Assembly (NCBI RefSeq): GCF_020805785.1
Contig: NZ_JAJGZV010000001.1
Span: 992,001-1,056,000, forward strand
From: Flavobacterium chungbukense
GTDB lineage: Bacteria; Bacteroidota; Bacteroidia; Flavobacteriales; Flavobacteriaceae
Length of the DNA stretch: 64,000 bases
Direction of reading: 5' to 3'
The position numbers and the translations under genes are program-made. Position 1 is the stretch's first letter. Every line of letters starts with the position of its first letter. The notes beneath the pieces were generated by a model. It ran no database searches. It worked only from the letters and a program-made list of their open reading frames with translations, and had not been told where the DNA came from. This document shows, piece after piece, positions 54,053 to 63,084 of this stretch.

Positions 54053-55459
54053 ATGACGAATAGTTCAAATAAATATATTTTACTGGTAATAACAGCCGCA
54101 CTTATTAGTGCGTGCTCTGTTACCAAAAAATACGAACGTCCCACAACATTAAAAACAGATCAATTGTATCGTGATCAGTCTTCTTCAGATTCGACTACAA
54201 TTGCAGATATGCCTTGGAATACTGTTTTTAAAGACGAAAAATTGAATGCTTTAATTCAAAAAGGATTGGACCAAAATCTAAATCTGAAAAATGCAATTGA
54301 AAATATTGTACAAGCAAGAGCATCTTTGCGTCAGACTAAATTGGCTTATTATCCGACTTTGCAATTAGATGCAAGTGCTACACATAATAAGCAATCTCAG
54401 GCAGGGCTTAACTTTCCAGCAGGAATTAACATCAATACTTTGACAACGACTTACAAATTAGGTGCTAGCACGTCTTGGGAAATTGATGTTTGGGGAAAAC
54501 TGAGCAGTTCCAAGAGAGCAGCTTTGGCGACTTATTTAGCAACAGATGCTGCAAAACAAGCCGTTCAAACACAATTGATAGCAGATATCGCTAATAATTA
54601 TTTCATGCTGCTGGCTTATGATAAATCATTAAAAATTACTGAAGAAACATTAAAAAGCCGTATTGAAAATGTAGAAACAATTAAAGCTTTAAAAGAAGGT
54701 GCAATTGTTACAGGTGCAGCTGTTGTTCAAAGTGAGGCCAATCAGCACGCAGCGGAAGTTTTAATTCCAGATTTAAAACAAAATATCCGTGAGACCGAAA
54801 ATGCATTGAATATTTTGTTAGGACAAGCGCCTGGACCTATTGATAGAGGAGAACTGGGAACGCAGGTCATTCCTGAAAAAATTGAAATTGGTTTGCCTGC
54901 TCAACTTTTAAATAATCGTCCAGATGTCCGTCAAGCGGAATTTAATTTTAGAGTTGCTTTTGAATCGACCAATTTGGCTAAAACTTACTTTTATCCAAGT
55001 TTGACTCTTACAGCAAGTACTGGATTTTCAAATTTAGAATTAAACGATTTCTTTAGCCATTCTATTTTTTATTCAATCATTGGAGGTTTAACTCAGCCGA
55101 TTTTTAATCAAGGATTGAATAAAATGAGATTAACAACGGCGCAATCACAACAATTGCAAGCCTATAACAATTTTCAACAAAGTCTTTTAGTTGCGGGTCA
55201 GGAAGTTTCTAATGCTTTGTATTCTTATCAAATGGCTGTTGAGAAAGAAGAATCAAGAACCAAACAAATTGCGGCTTTAGAAAAGGCAGTAGACTTTACA
55301 CAGCAGCTTTTAGAATATAGTTCTGCAACCAATTATACAGATGTATTAACATCTGAACAAAACCTTTTGTCAGCACAATTAAGCGGAGTTAATGATAATC
55401 TGCAAAAATTGCAAGCTGTTATTAATTTATACCGCGCATTGGGTGGTGGTTGGAAATAA
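54053..55459 (+). CDS. Outer-membrane efflux lipoprotein (OprM/NodT-like)
   Basis: 468-residue TolC-type channel with a lipobox (LISACSVTKKYERP, Cys21). Two outer-membrane-efflux repeats of long helices follow (about 60-260 and 280-465), with ASTSWEIDVWGKLSSSKRAA, LLNNRPDVRQAEFNFRVAFE and the final INLYRALGGGWK typical of the NodT family. It completes the tripartite pump with the two preceding gene products. A terminator follows. Confidence 0.94.
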   Translation: MTNSSNKYILLVITAALISACSVTKKYERPTTLKTDQLYRDQSSSDSTTIADMPWNTVFKDEKLNALIQKGLDQNLNLKNAIENIVQARASLRQTKLAYYPTLQLDASATHNKQSQAGLNFPAGININTLTTTYKLGASTSWEIDVWGKLSSSKRAALATYLATDAAKQAVQTQLIADIANNYFMLLAYDKSLKITEETLKSRIENVETIKALKEGAIVTGAAVVQSEANQHAAEVLIPDLKQNIRETENALNILLGQAPGPIDRGELGTQVIPEKIEIGLPAQLLNNRPDVRQAEFNFRVAFESTNLAKTYFYPSLTLTASTGFSNLELNDFFSHSIFYSIIGGLTQPIFNQGLNKMRLTTAQSQQLQAYNNFQQSLLVAGQEVSNALYSYQMAVEKEESRTKQIAALEKAVDFTQQLLEYSSATNYTDVLTSEQNLLSAQLSGVNDNLQKLQAVINLYRALGGGWK

Positions 55460-55476
55460 TTGTTATTAATAATGCT

Positions 55477-55505
55477 AAAAACGTCTCAGATTCTGAGGCG
55501 TTTTT
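55477..55505 (+). terminator. Terminator of the RND efflux operon
   Basis: Stem AAAAACGTCTCAG / CTGAGGCGTTTTT with one wobble pair and a three-base loop, followed by a T-run, 17 bases after the channel gene. Confidence 0.85.
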
Positions 55506-55641
55506 TTATTAAATGTATATCGGCTGAAAAGTACTATTCGTCGATTGGTTTCATGGTTCTGTATAATGAATGCCATAAATTTAAATATTGGCATTAATTT
55601 AGATTTATATTTACTAAAATAAATATATAAAACTAAAGATC

Positions 55642-56127
55642 ATGAAAAAATTAATATTCGCTTCAGTACTCTTTATGAGTGTTTTTTTCGCCCAAGCGCA
55701 AGTATCAATCAATGTAAATGTTGGAACTCCGCCAAATTGGGGACCACAAGGTTACGATGACAGCAGATATTATTACCTGCCAGATATCGATGTATATTAT
55801 GATGTAAACCAAAGCGTATTTATCTATGATAATGGAGGTAAATGGATGCGTGAAAAAAGACTTCCTTCAAGATATAGAAATTACGATTTGTATTCAGGTT
55901 ATAAAGTTGTTTTGACAGATTATAGAGGAGATTCTCCATATAGTTATCATACAAAACATAGAGCTAGTTATCCAAAAGGTTATCATGGAAAACCTCAAAA
56001 AAATAGAGGAGAAAAACCAGTAAAAAATAACAACGGAAAAGGTCAAAAAAAGGATAATAAAAACAAGAATAACTCTAAAAAGCAGTCAGACAAAAACCAC
56101 GATCATTCTAACGGCAACCGTCGTTAG
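55642..56127 (+). CDS. Secreted protein with tyrosine-rich core and basic tail, unknown function
   Basis: 161 residues with a signal peptide (ending FFAQA). The core (about 20-110) is rich in Tyr and Gly: GTPPNWGPQGYDDSRYYYLP and YDVNQSVFIYDNGGKWMREK are typical of small Bacteroidota envelope proteins. The last 50 residues are almost entirely Lys, Asn, Gly and Arg (NNNGKGQKKDNKNKNNSKK), probably disordered and able to bind acidic polymers. No named family assigned with confidence. It is a single gene with a terminator. Confidence 0.72.
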   Translation: MKKLIFASVLFMSVFFAQAQVSINVNVGTPPNWGPQGYDDSRYYYLPDIDVYYDVNQSVFIYDNGGKWMREKRLPSRYRNYDLYSGYKVVLTDYRGDSPYSYHTKHRASYPKGYHGKPQKNRGEKPVKNNNGKGQKKDNKNKNNSKKQSDKNHDHSNGNRR

Positions 56128-56147
56128 TTCTTAAACATGACTAAAAG

Positions 56148-56174
56148 AAAACGTCCCGAATTTCGGGACGTTTT
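56148..56174. terminator. Bidirectional terminator
   Basis: Perfect 11-bp stem (AAAACGTCCCG / CGGGACGTTTT) with a five-base loop between the secreted basic-tail protein and the converging FucP-like permease gene. Confidence 0.85.
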
Positions 56175-56196
56175 TGATTTTATAGAATATTTAAAA

Positions 56197-57501
56197 TTAT
56201 TCCGAAACAGTCTTTACTTTATGACCAAAAACTCCGAAAGAAAGAATGATCAAGAAACAAACCAATGGAATAATATATCCAGACTGAATATCATCATGAT
56301 TCATATCGATTAAAGTTCCCATTCCGTAAGGAATAATGGCGCCACCAACAATCGACATTACCAACCAAGAAGAACCCGTTTCTGTATTCGATTTTAAACC
56401 TTTAATTCCTAAAGAGAAAATAGTTGGAAACATAATCGACATAAAAAAACCGATTCCTCCAAGAGCATAAATCACTACGATTCCAGAACCGTAAATAGCT
56501 ACTAAACATAGTAAAACGCTCATGACGCAGTAGATTGACAATAAAACATAATCTTTTACAAAGCGTAAAAAGAATGTTCCAATAAAACGTCCCGCCATAA
56601 AAAGGAAACCATAGATTCCTAAGTAATATCCAGCTGTTTTTTCATCTAATCCTGCACCCTGTTGTGCAATTCTGATAAAGAAACTTGTAATACAAACTTG
56701 TGCACCCACATAGAAAAATTGAGCAGCAACTCCCCAACTTAAATGTCTGAATTTTAAAACAGAGAAAAAACCTGGTTTAATTTCAGCTTCTGTATGAGTT
56801 ACTTTCATAGAAGGCAATTGTACGAAGTAGAAAACAATTGCAACCAAAACTAAAATACTTCCCAGTACGATATAAGGCATTTTTACAGAAGCTGCTTCGC
56901 CTAATAAATAAGCTGCTTTTTCTGCCTCAGGCATTGCTGCCATTTGTTCTGGTGTATGATTAGTTCCAGATAAGATAAATAATGAACCTACAATCGGAGC
57001 AACCATTGCTGCTAAGCCATTAAAAGATGCAGCTAAATTTAATCGTTTTGAAGAAGATTCAGCAGGTCCTAAAATTGCCGCATACGGATTTGCGCTTGTT
57101 TCTAAAATGGTTAAACCGCAACCAATTACAAATAAAGCGAATAAAAATAATTCATAAGTTCTAGTATTTGCTGCAGGTACAAATAAAAATGCTCCAACGG
57201 CAAAAACTAATAAACCAGTTATAATACTGTTTTTATAACCAAATCTTTTAATTAGCATTCCTGCAGGAATTGCCATGATAAAATAAGCGAAGAATACAGA
57301 AGTATCAATTAAAGTAGATTGGCGATTGTTTAATTCACACGCTTTCTTCAAGTGCGGAATCAAAACTGAATCCAAGTTATGGGCCATTCCCCATAGAAAA
57401 AATAGGCAGGTAACTAAAATAAAAGGAAGCAGATATTGTTTTTGATTTCCGCCTTCCATTGGCACTTCATGTAGATCGCCAGCTTGGTTTGTAATTTGCA
57501 T
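56197..57501 (-). CDS. FucP-type MFS sugar:proton symporter
   Basis: 434 residues with 12 predicted membrane helices, of the L-fucose permease (FucP) branch of the MFS. Landmarks: FFLWGMAHNLDSVLIPHLKK (about 35-54), QSTLIDTSVFFAYFIMAIPA (about 62-81), GLTILETSANPYAAILGP (about 128-145) and RLNLAASFNGLA, the family's typical Asn/Phe motif. It takes up a neutral hexose or related sugar with a proton. Last gene of the minus-strand CoA-transferase cluster, 195 bases (a repeat element) after the MaoC gene; it probably imports the substrate of that pathway. Confidence 0.9.
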   Translation of the reverse strand: MQITNQAGDLHEVPMEGGNQKQYLLPFILVTCLFFLWGMAHNLDSVLIPHLKKACELNNRQSTLIDTSVFFAYFIMAIPAGMLIKRFGYKNSIITGLLVFAVGAFLFVPAANTRTYELFLFALFVIGCGLTILETSANPYAAILGPAESSSKRLNLAASFNGLAAMVAPIVGSLFILSGTNHTPEQMAAMPEAEKAAYLLGEAASVKMPYIVLGSILVLVAIVFYFVQLPSMKVTHTEAEIKPGFFSVLKFRHLSWGVAAQFFYVGAQVCITSFFIRIAQQGAGLDEKTAGYYLGIYGFLFMAGRFIGTFFLRFVKDYVLLSIYCVMSVLLCLVAIYGSGIVVIYALGGIGFFMSIMFPTIFSLGIKGLKSNTETGSSWLVMSIVGGAIIPYGMGTLIDMNHDDIQSGYIIPLVCFLIILSFGVFGHKVKTVSE

Positions 57502-57529
57502 TGTTTAGATAGTTTTTTGTTATTTTTTA

Positions 57530-57690
57530 GGTTCAAAGTGACAAAGAGACAAAGGTTCAAAGTTTTTTAAAATTTTGTCGATTTGTCACAATCTTCTTTG
57601 TTTTTATCGAATTTGAAGTGGCAAAAGATTCATAGGTTCAAAGTTTAGAAACCTCTGTCTCTTTGCAACTTTGTATCTTTGTCACTTGAA
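57530..57690. repeat. 'CAAAGTGACAAAG' inverted-repeat element, copy 2
   Basis: Left arm TTCAAAGTGACAAAGAGACA and right arm ending TCTTTGTCACTTGAA are imperfect inverted repeats over about 160 bases, between the MaoC and permease genes. Related to 9295-9365. Confidence 0.7.
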
Positions 57691-57696
57691 GAAAAA

Positions 57697-58137
57697 TCAT
57701 TTTTTCTTCACTAAAAGTAAGTGATCACATACCAAAACGACTTCACCGCGCTGGTTGATGATTTCTACATGTTCGGTTACAGTTCCCATTTCTGGATTTT
57801 TGGCTTCTCCTTTTTCAGAAATAGTGATTTCAGAATGAATAGTGTCACCAATATGAACAGGTTTTACAAAACGCATTTTGTCATAACCTCTAGAAAAAGC
57901 CTCTGGATTTATTTCCGAAGCAGTTAATCCGATTCCGATGCTGAAAACCATAGTTCCATGTGCAATTCTTTGTCCGAATGGTTGTGTTTTGCACCATTCT
58001 TCGTCCATGTGGTGAGGGAAGAAATCTCCCGTGTGTCCGGCGTGAACTACGAAGTCAGTTTCTGTGATTGTTCTGCCTAATGTTACTCGTTTATCGTCGA
58101 TTTTATAATCTTCGAAAAAAGTCGATTTAAAATACAT
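57697..58137 (-). CDS. MaoC-family dehydratase
   Basis: 146-residue hot-dog-fold hydratase/dehydratase. The catalytic Asp/His pair is in [17 protein letters not shown] (Asp about 39, His about 44), and [15 protein letters not shown] is the usual second motif. MaoC proteins hydrate or dehydrate CoA thioesters (R-specific enoyl-CoA hydratase). Next to two CoA-transferases this suggests a CoA-linked dehydration step in the cluster's pathway. The substrate is unknown. Confidence 0.9.
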   Translation of the reverse strand: MYFKSTFFEDYKIDDKRVTLGRTITETDFVVHAGHTGDFFPHHMDEEWCKTQPFGQRIAHGTMVFSIGIGLTASEINPEAFSRGYDKMRFVKPVHIGDTIHSEITISEKGEAKNPEMGTVTEHVEIINQRGEVVLVCDHLLLVKKK

Positions 58138-58177
58138 ATTCTTGATATTTTTTATCGGCCTTACTTAAAATAAATGT

Positions 58178-58185
58178 CAAAATTA
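58178..58185 (-). promoter_or_regulatory. Possible -7 box (TAATTTTG) before the MaoC gene
   Basis: On the minus strand this matches TAnnTTTG about 41 bases before the MaoC start, so MaoC and the permease might also be transcribed separately. No upstream TTG at good spacing. Confidence 0.3.
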
Positions 58186-58246
58186 CGTTCGTTTTAAAGC
58201 AGGCTTAAATTTGTTTTTTTTTTGGTTTTGAAATATAGTGTTTTAA

Positions 58247-59320
58247 TTACACTTCATCAAAAGAAATACCTCCATTTTTACTGCTGATGTAACAGGCTTC
58301 TACCACTTTCATTGTACCTAAAACATCTTGCACGCTGGCAGACAATGTTGAGTCAGAACCTTCTTTGTAGCGCATCAGATTAGACATTGCACCAATAAAT
58401 GCTTCCGGAAACCAAGAACCTTCCAGTTTAACTTCTGTCCATTCGTATTCCTTTTCGTTATCTTTTTTTGCTAAAGCATATTCAAAAACGTCAGGAAGAC
58501 CGTCAGGATAATTCATTAACAAGCCCATTTTTGCTCTAACAGCACCTTTTGTCCCTTCCCATTTGATGTAACTTTCTTCATGTTTTGGTCCAAAATGGTG
58601 ATCGTGATTTGTATTAATTACCACATGCATATCTTCATCATAATCTAAGATAATCGTCGATCTGCTTGAAGATAATTTTTTAAGCGGATGTTTGGCTGTT
58701 TTTGCCATAACACCTTTTGGATTTCCCAAGAAAGAACGAATACAATCGATATAATGTACACTATGGAAAAGAATTTCCAATCTAGGATGTTCTTTGATTA
58801 AAGGAAATAATTCCCATGGCGTATTTACAGTAACTTTGAATTCTAAATCGTATAATTGACCAATAATTCCTTCGTTAATTAAATAACGAGCAGCGCTTAC
58901 AAAAGAAGCAAAACGCAGTTGGAAGTTGATGGCAGCAACCAGATTTTTTCTTTCACAGACTTCTACAATCTCGCGTGCCTGAGCCAAATCATTTCCCATT
59001 GGTTTCTGAATCAAAACCGCAGCTCCGTCTGGCAATTGTTCTAAAATTTCAATGTATTGATCAGGCAAAACCGTAATATCATAAACAGCATTTGAAGGTG
59101 CATTTTTTACCGCATCTGCAACACTTTCAAAAACATGATCGATTTTGAATTGTTTCTGTAAATCGTACGCTTTTGAGATGGTTCTGTTGGTAATACCAAA
59201 AACTTTAAAACCAGCCATTTCGTAAGCAGGAAGATGAGCATCTTTTACAATACCGCTCGCTCCAATAATTACAATGGGCTGTTCTGTTTGGGGAAGTAAA
59301 GGTTTATAGGGAATATTCAT
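58247..59320 (-). CDS. Gfo/Idh/MocA-family oxidoreductase
   Basis: 357 residues. N-terminal Rossmann domain with the nucleotide motif IVIIGASGIVKDAHLPAYEM (about 17-36), then the substrate-binding domain with the EKP-like QKPMG motif (LIQKPMGNDLAQA, about 103). The family oxidises or reduces sugars, polyols and inositols with NAD(P), in the cytoplasm. HSVHYIDCIRSFLGNPKG (about 190) carries the usual His. Lies 33 bases after the solute-binding-protein homologue and 109 bases before MaoC, so it is part of the same cluster. Confidence 0.88.
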   Translation of the reverse strand: MNIPYKPLLPQTEQPIVIIGASGIVKDAHLPAYEMAGFKVFGITNRTISKAYDLQKQFKIDHVFESVADAVKNAPSNAVYDITVLPDQYIEILEQLPDGAAVLIQKPMGNDLAQAREIVEVCERKNLVAAINFQLRFASFVSAARYLINEGIIGQLYDLEFKVTVNTPWELFPLIKEHPRLEILFHSVHYIDCIRSFLGNPKGVMAKTAKHPLKKLSSSRSTIILDYDEDMHVVINTNHDHHFGPKHEESYIKWEGTKGAVRAKMGLLMNYPDGLPDVFEYALAKKDNEKEYEWTEVKLEGSWFPEAFIGAMSNLMRYKEGSDSTLSASVQDVLGTMKVVEACYISSKNGGISFDEV

Positions 59321-59353
59321 TTGTTCTATATTTTGAAATTAAGTCTGCCAATT

Positions 59354-60610
59354 TTAATTCTTGACAGAGCCGTGTAATGTTGTTCCTTGACTTAATTCTC
59401 TAATTTTCTTTTGAGTTTCTTCTAAAAGTATTGCCGAAGAAATATCAGTTTCAATAGCTTTTAAAACCACACCATCAATTAGTTCTGCGACTTTTGGCCA
59501 AATTGGCGTTTGAGGCAGTGTCAATGCATTTTCATGAAGCATTTCCAGTTTATGATAAAACGGAATTAAAGTATTGATTTCTGCATCTTTCCAAGTCGAT
59601 TTTCTGCATCCGATACCGCCTTCTGTAGTCAATAATTTGTCACTTTCTGGAGTTGTGGCAAAACGTAAAAAATCATAAGCTAGTTTTTTGTGTTTGCTTC
59701 CAGAACCAATGGTATACAACCAATATACATTCAAAGAAGCCGTTTTATGACCAGGATCAGATGGGAGGGAAGTAATATCGATTTTTCCTTTTACTTTTGA
59801 TTCTTCAATCACTTCTGCCATAGAAGCAAATCCGAACCAGTTGATTGCCATTGCGGCTTGTCCTTCGGCGAAAGCCAAACCTGCTTCAACCGAACCAAAT
59901 TCTCTCGATTTTGGGTGAACGGCATTTTTGTCATTGACCATTTTTCGATAAAAATCCAATGCTTTTATCGCCGCTTCGTTATGAATGTCAATCTGATTTT
60001 TTTTGTTTAATAATGAACCGCCGCGTGTCCATAATTGCAGACAGAAGTCAAAAACCATATTATGTCCGTCTGGATAATTGGCAAAAACAGCACCGTATAA
60101 ATTTTGTTCGGGACGATTAAAGAATGTCGCAATTTCTGAAAATTCCTGCCACGTTTTTGGAGTAGAAAGTTCGTAACCAAACTGTTTTTTAAAATTCTCT
60201 TTTTCTGTTTCGTCTTCGAATAAATCTTTGCGGTAAATCAGACATTCCGGGCCATCGTGAAAAGGAAGTCCAAAAATGCCGTTACTCAGCTTTTGTAAAT
60301 GTAAAAGCGATTTATGCCATCCGAAAGGATAATTTTCGGGCGGATTTTCTCCAATTAATGAAAATAAATTAAGAACCGCATTTTCGTTTGCAGCATCAAA
60401 AATCCAATCGGTATTGATATGAGCAATATCCCATTTTCCTTCCTTTAGGCCTTTATCTGAAATTGTGGTTTCATATAAATCATGAAGTTCCAATGCAACC
60501 ATTTCCGCTTCCATTTTTATATTGTTTTGAAGTGAAAATGCATCCCATAATTTTCGAAGTGTACTTTCGAAAGGATCGAATTTACGAACGGCGATTCTAA
60601 TTTTTTCCAT
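59354..60610 (-). CDS. Family 1 solute-binding-protein homologue without signal peptide
   Basis: 418 residues with the fold of ABC sugar-binding proteins (SBP family 1): DIAHINTDWIFDAANENAVL (about 61-80), GIFGLPFHDGPECLIYRKDL (about 112-131), TPKTWQEFSEIATFFNRPEQ (about 150-169), EGQAAMAINWFGFASMAEV and AYDFLRFATTPE. The start, MEKIRIAVRKFDPFE, has no hydrophobic segment, so nothing directs it out of the cell. The start overlaps the CoA-transferase stop in TAATG, which fixes it and shows coupling. No ABC permease or ATPase is near. It may be a cytoplasmic binding protein or an enzyme-like derivative; this is inference. A second homologue lies at the window end. Confidence 0.85.
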   Translation of the reverse strand: MEKIRIAVRKFDPFESTLRKLWDAFSLQNNIKMEAEMVALELHDLYETTISDKGLKEGKWDIAHINTDWIFDAANENAVLNLFSLIGENPPENYPFGWHKSLLHLQKLSNGIFGLPFHDGPECLIYRKDLFEDETEKENFKKQFGYELSTPKTWQEFSEIATFFNRPEQNLYGAVFANYPDGHNMVFDFCLQLWTRGGSLLNKKNQIDIHNEAAIKALDFYRKMVNDKNAVHPKSREFGSVEAGLAFAEGQAAMAINWFGFASMAEVIEESKVKGKIDITSLPSDPGHKTASLNVYWLYTIGSGSKHKKLAYDFLRFATTPESDKLLTTEGGIGCRKSTWKDAEINTLIPFYHKLEMLHENALTLPQTPIWPKVAELIDGVVLKAIETDISSAILLEETQKKIRELSQGTTLHGSVKN

Positions 60611-61749
60611 TAACAGTCTATAAATTCTTTAATAATTTTCTCGTTGTCTTGACCCAGTTTCGGCGAACCTTTTTCTGAAGTCAGGTATTCGCCGTCAATT
60701 TTTATGGGACAGCGTGTTGTCTTATACTTATATCCATCCAACATTTCGACTTGCTGGGTAAAATTTAAAACCTTAAATCCGTCTTCTACAAATAGTTGCT
60801 GATAGTTTAAAACTCCTGCGCACCAAATGTCTGCAGGTTCTAAAATGTCTAGCCAAAATTGTGTTTCCTGCGTTTGCAGATGATTAGCAAGGATATTTTT
60901 GATGTCGTCTCTAAGCGTAAATTTATTTTCTGGGAAAGCCAATAAAGCGTCACATTTTAGCAAAGAAGCCAAAACAGGAATCGATCCCATTGCCAATGCT
61001 AAATAACCGTTTTTGGTTTTGTAAATTCCGTATGGTGCGCCCAAATAGGCGTGTGCGTTATTGGTTTTGGTTCGAACAGGCAATTCGCCTCCGTCATTAA
61101 AATAAGTGGTAATTGTTTCAAACTGAAAATCAAATGCCGATTCAAGCATACTTACTTGTACTTGTGCGCCAATATTATGAGTTGCTTTTCTATATAAAGC
61201 GGCTAAAATTCCTTGTGCCAAATGTGCGCCCGCAAGCATATCTACAATCGACAATCCCATTGGAACTGGCCCGTCTTCTTGATTGCCACTTAACCACGTT
61301 AAAGCGGTTAACGATTGTAAAAGCAAATCTTGACCCGGTAAATCTTTCAAATCGGGATGTTCTCCAAAACCTGAAATCGATCCATAAATAACATTTGGAT
61401 TGATGCTTTTTACGTCATCATAACTCAAACCAATGCGTTCCATAACTCCAGGTCTGAAATTATGCATGACAACATCAGCTTTGGCTAATAATTTTTTTAA
61501 TTTTTGAAGCTCTTCTGGCTGTTTAAAATCAATCGCAAAAGATTCTTTATTTCTGTTGATGGTATGAAAAACTGACGATTCGCCGTTCATAATCAAATCA
61601 GAAGTATATAAAGTACGGCAGATATCTCCCGTTCCCGGTTTTTCAATTTTTATGACACGCGCTCCCAAATCGGCCAAACGCAAACTCGCCGACGGACCCG
61701 AAAGAAACTGACTGAAATCTACAATTAAATAATCTTCTAATGGTTTCAT
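60610..61749 (-). CDS. Class III (CaiB/BaiF/Frc) CoA-transferase, copy 2
   Basis: 379 residues. Family start LEDYLIVDFSQFLSGPSASL (about 4-23), then LADLGARVIKIEKPGTGDIC, FHTINRNKESFAIDFK and HNFRPGVMERIGLSYDD. The expected catalytic Asp is D170 (SIVDMLAGAHLAQGILAAL), matching D169 of formyl-CoA transferase. QVSMLESAFDFQFE follows. It moves CoA between carboxylic acids through an enzyme-bound anhydride. The stop shares a base with the next start (TAATG). It is a close paralogue of the copy encoded upstream at 61936-63084. Substrate unknown. Confidence 0.92.
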   Translation of the reverse strand: MKPLEDYLIVDFSQFLSGPSASLRLADLGARVIKIEKPGTGDICRTLYTSDLIMNGESSVFHTINRNKESFAIDFKQPEELQKLKKLLAKADVVMHNFRPGVMERIGLSYDDVKSINPNVIYGSISGFGEHPDLKDLPGQDLLLQSLTALTWLSGNQEDGPVPMGLSIVDMLAGAHLAQGILAALYRKATHNIGAQVQVSMLESAFDFQFETITTYFNDGGELPVRTKTNNAHAYLGAPYGIYKTKNGYLALAMGSIPVLASLLKCDALLAFPENKFTLRDDIKNILANHLQTQETQFWLDILEPADIWCAGVLNYQQLFVEDGFKVLNFTQQVEMLDGYKYKTTRCPIKIDGEYLTSEKGSPKLGQDNEKIIKEFIDC

Positions 61750-61809
61750 TTTTTTTATGTTTAACCGTTTAATCGGTTATGTGTTTAATCGTTTTTATTC
61801 AACAATTAA

Positions 61810-61920
61810 AAATCTAATTTGATCTGCTAAAATCTTTTTGAATCTGCGTAAAAAAATCTTTGCGCAAAAATTATTTCACGCAGATTTTGCAGATTAAAGC
61901 AGATTTAAACAGATTTTAAT
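61810..61920. repeat. 'TTTCACGCAGATTT' repeat element, copy 3 (halves swapped)
   Basis: AATCTGCG-type words come first and TTTCACGCAGATTTTGCAG comes second, the reverse order of copies 1 and 2. It fills the 186-base gap between the two CoA-transferase genes. Confidence 0.65.
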
Positions 61921-61935
61921 TTAAACTGTTGAGTA

Positions 61936-63084
61936 TTATTTAGCTTGAATAAACTCTGCGTGTATACTTAAATTATCCTGACCTACTTTTGGTGCTGCTT
62001 TTTCACTTAATAAAATCTCACCGTCCAGCTGAATGGGGCTTCTGGTGGTTACCAAAGTTTCGCCTTCAGTATTTTTTACGGTTTGTTTCAGTTGTAATTC
62101 ATTTACAAAAGGCTGATTATCCAGTTCTTCGTAATTGAAAACTTTTCCGCACCAAATGCCTTCTTTTTGCAATATTTCAATCCAATAATCAGATGTTTGG
62201 GTTTGAATTCTTTCACTCAAAATCGTTCTGATTTCGTCCCGTTTTTCAAACCAAAGATGTTTGTCAGCGAAAGCGTTTAAATCCAAACCTAACGTTTTTC
62301 CAATGAAAAGTAAATCACCCATTGCAAGAGATAAAAAGCCGTCTTGCGTTTGATAAACTCCATAAGGAGCACTCAGAAAAGCATGTGCACTTCCTTTAAT
62401 ATCGCCACGTTCAGGCAATTGACCGCCATCATTTAGGAAAGAAGTAATCGCTTCAAATTGTACATCTAGTATAGATTCTAACAAACTAACTTCAACTAAA
62501 ACGCCTTTTTTAGTTTTAGCTCTTTTTAAAAGCGCGGCCAAAATTCCTTGTACAAAATGATTTCCGCACATTAAATCGGCTACAGCCAAACCAAAAGGAA
62601 CTGGACCTTGACTTTTGCGTCCGCTTAACCAGCTTAATCCAGAAAGCGATTGTAACAATAAATCTTGTCCCGGTTTTTTTGCCCATGGACCTTCATTTCC
62701 GTAACCTGTAATCGTTCCGTAAATAATCTGCGGATTTATAGAAAGCGCATTTTCAAAATCTAATCCGATTTTTTCCATCACTCCAGGTCTGAAATTATGC
62801 GTCATAATATCCGCCTTTTCGATTAGTTTTTTGATTAAAACCAAATCGTCTGGATTTTTTAAATCGGCTGCAAAAGATTCTTTATTTCGGTTTATGGTAT
62901 GAAAAAGCAAACTGCTATCGTCTACAAATAAATCTTTGATGCTCAATTGTCTGCAAGCTTCCCCTTTTACAGGACGTTCGATTTTGATAACGCGTGCGCC
63001 CAAATCGGCTAGTTTTAATCCAGCTGAAGGTCCTGCTAAAAACTGGCAGAATTCCAGAACAACTAATCCTTCTAAAGGTCTCAT
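61936..63084 (-). CDS. Class III (CaiB/BaiF/Frc) CoA-transferase, copy 1
   Basis: 382 residues, same layout as copy 2 and aligning without gaps for the first 170 residues: LVVLEFCQFLAGPSAGLKLA (about 7-26), FHTINRNKESFAADLKNP, HNFRPGVMEKIGLDFE, then the catalytic Asp at D170 (LAVADLMCGNHFVQGILAAL). LVEVSLLESILDVQFEAITS is the next family segment. The start overlaps the upstream solute-binding-protein homologue's stop by four bases (ATGA). The two copies may form a heteromeric enzyme, or act on acid donor and acceptor pairs that differ. Both have an intact active site. Confidence 0.92.
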   Translation of the reverse strand: MRPLEGLVVLEFCQFLAGPSAGLKLADLGARVIKIERPVKGEACRQLSIKDLFVDDSSLLFHTINRNKESFAADLKNPDDLVLIKKLIEKADIMTHNFRPGVMEKIGLDFENALSINPQIIYGTITGYGNEGPWAKKPGQDLLLQSLSGLSWLSGRKSQGPVPFGLAVADLMCGNHFVQGILAALLKRAKTKKGVLVEVSLLESILDVQFEAITSFLNDGGQLPERGDIKGSAHAFLSAPYGVYQTQDGFLSLAMGDLLFIGKTLGLDLNAFADKHLWFEKRDEIRTILSERIQTQTSDYWIEILQKEGIWCGKVFNYEELDNQPFVNELQLKQTVKNTEGETLVTTRSPIQLDGEILLSEKAAPKVGQDNLSIHAEFIQAK

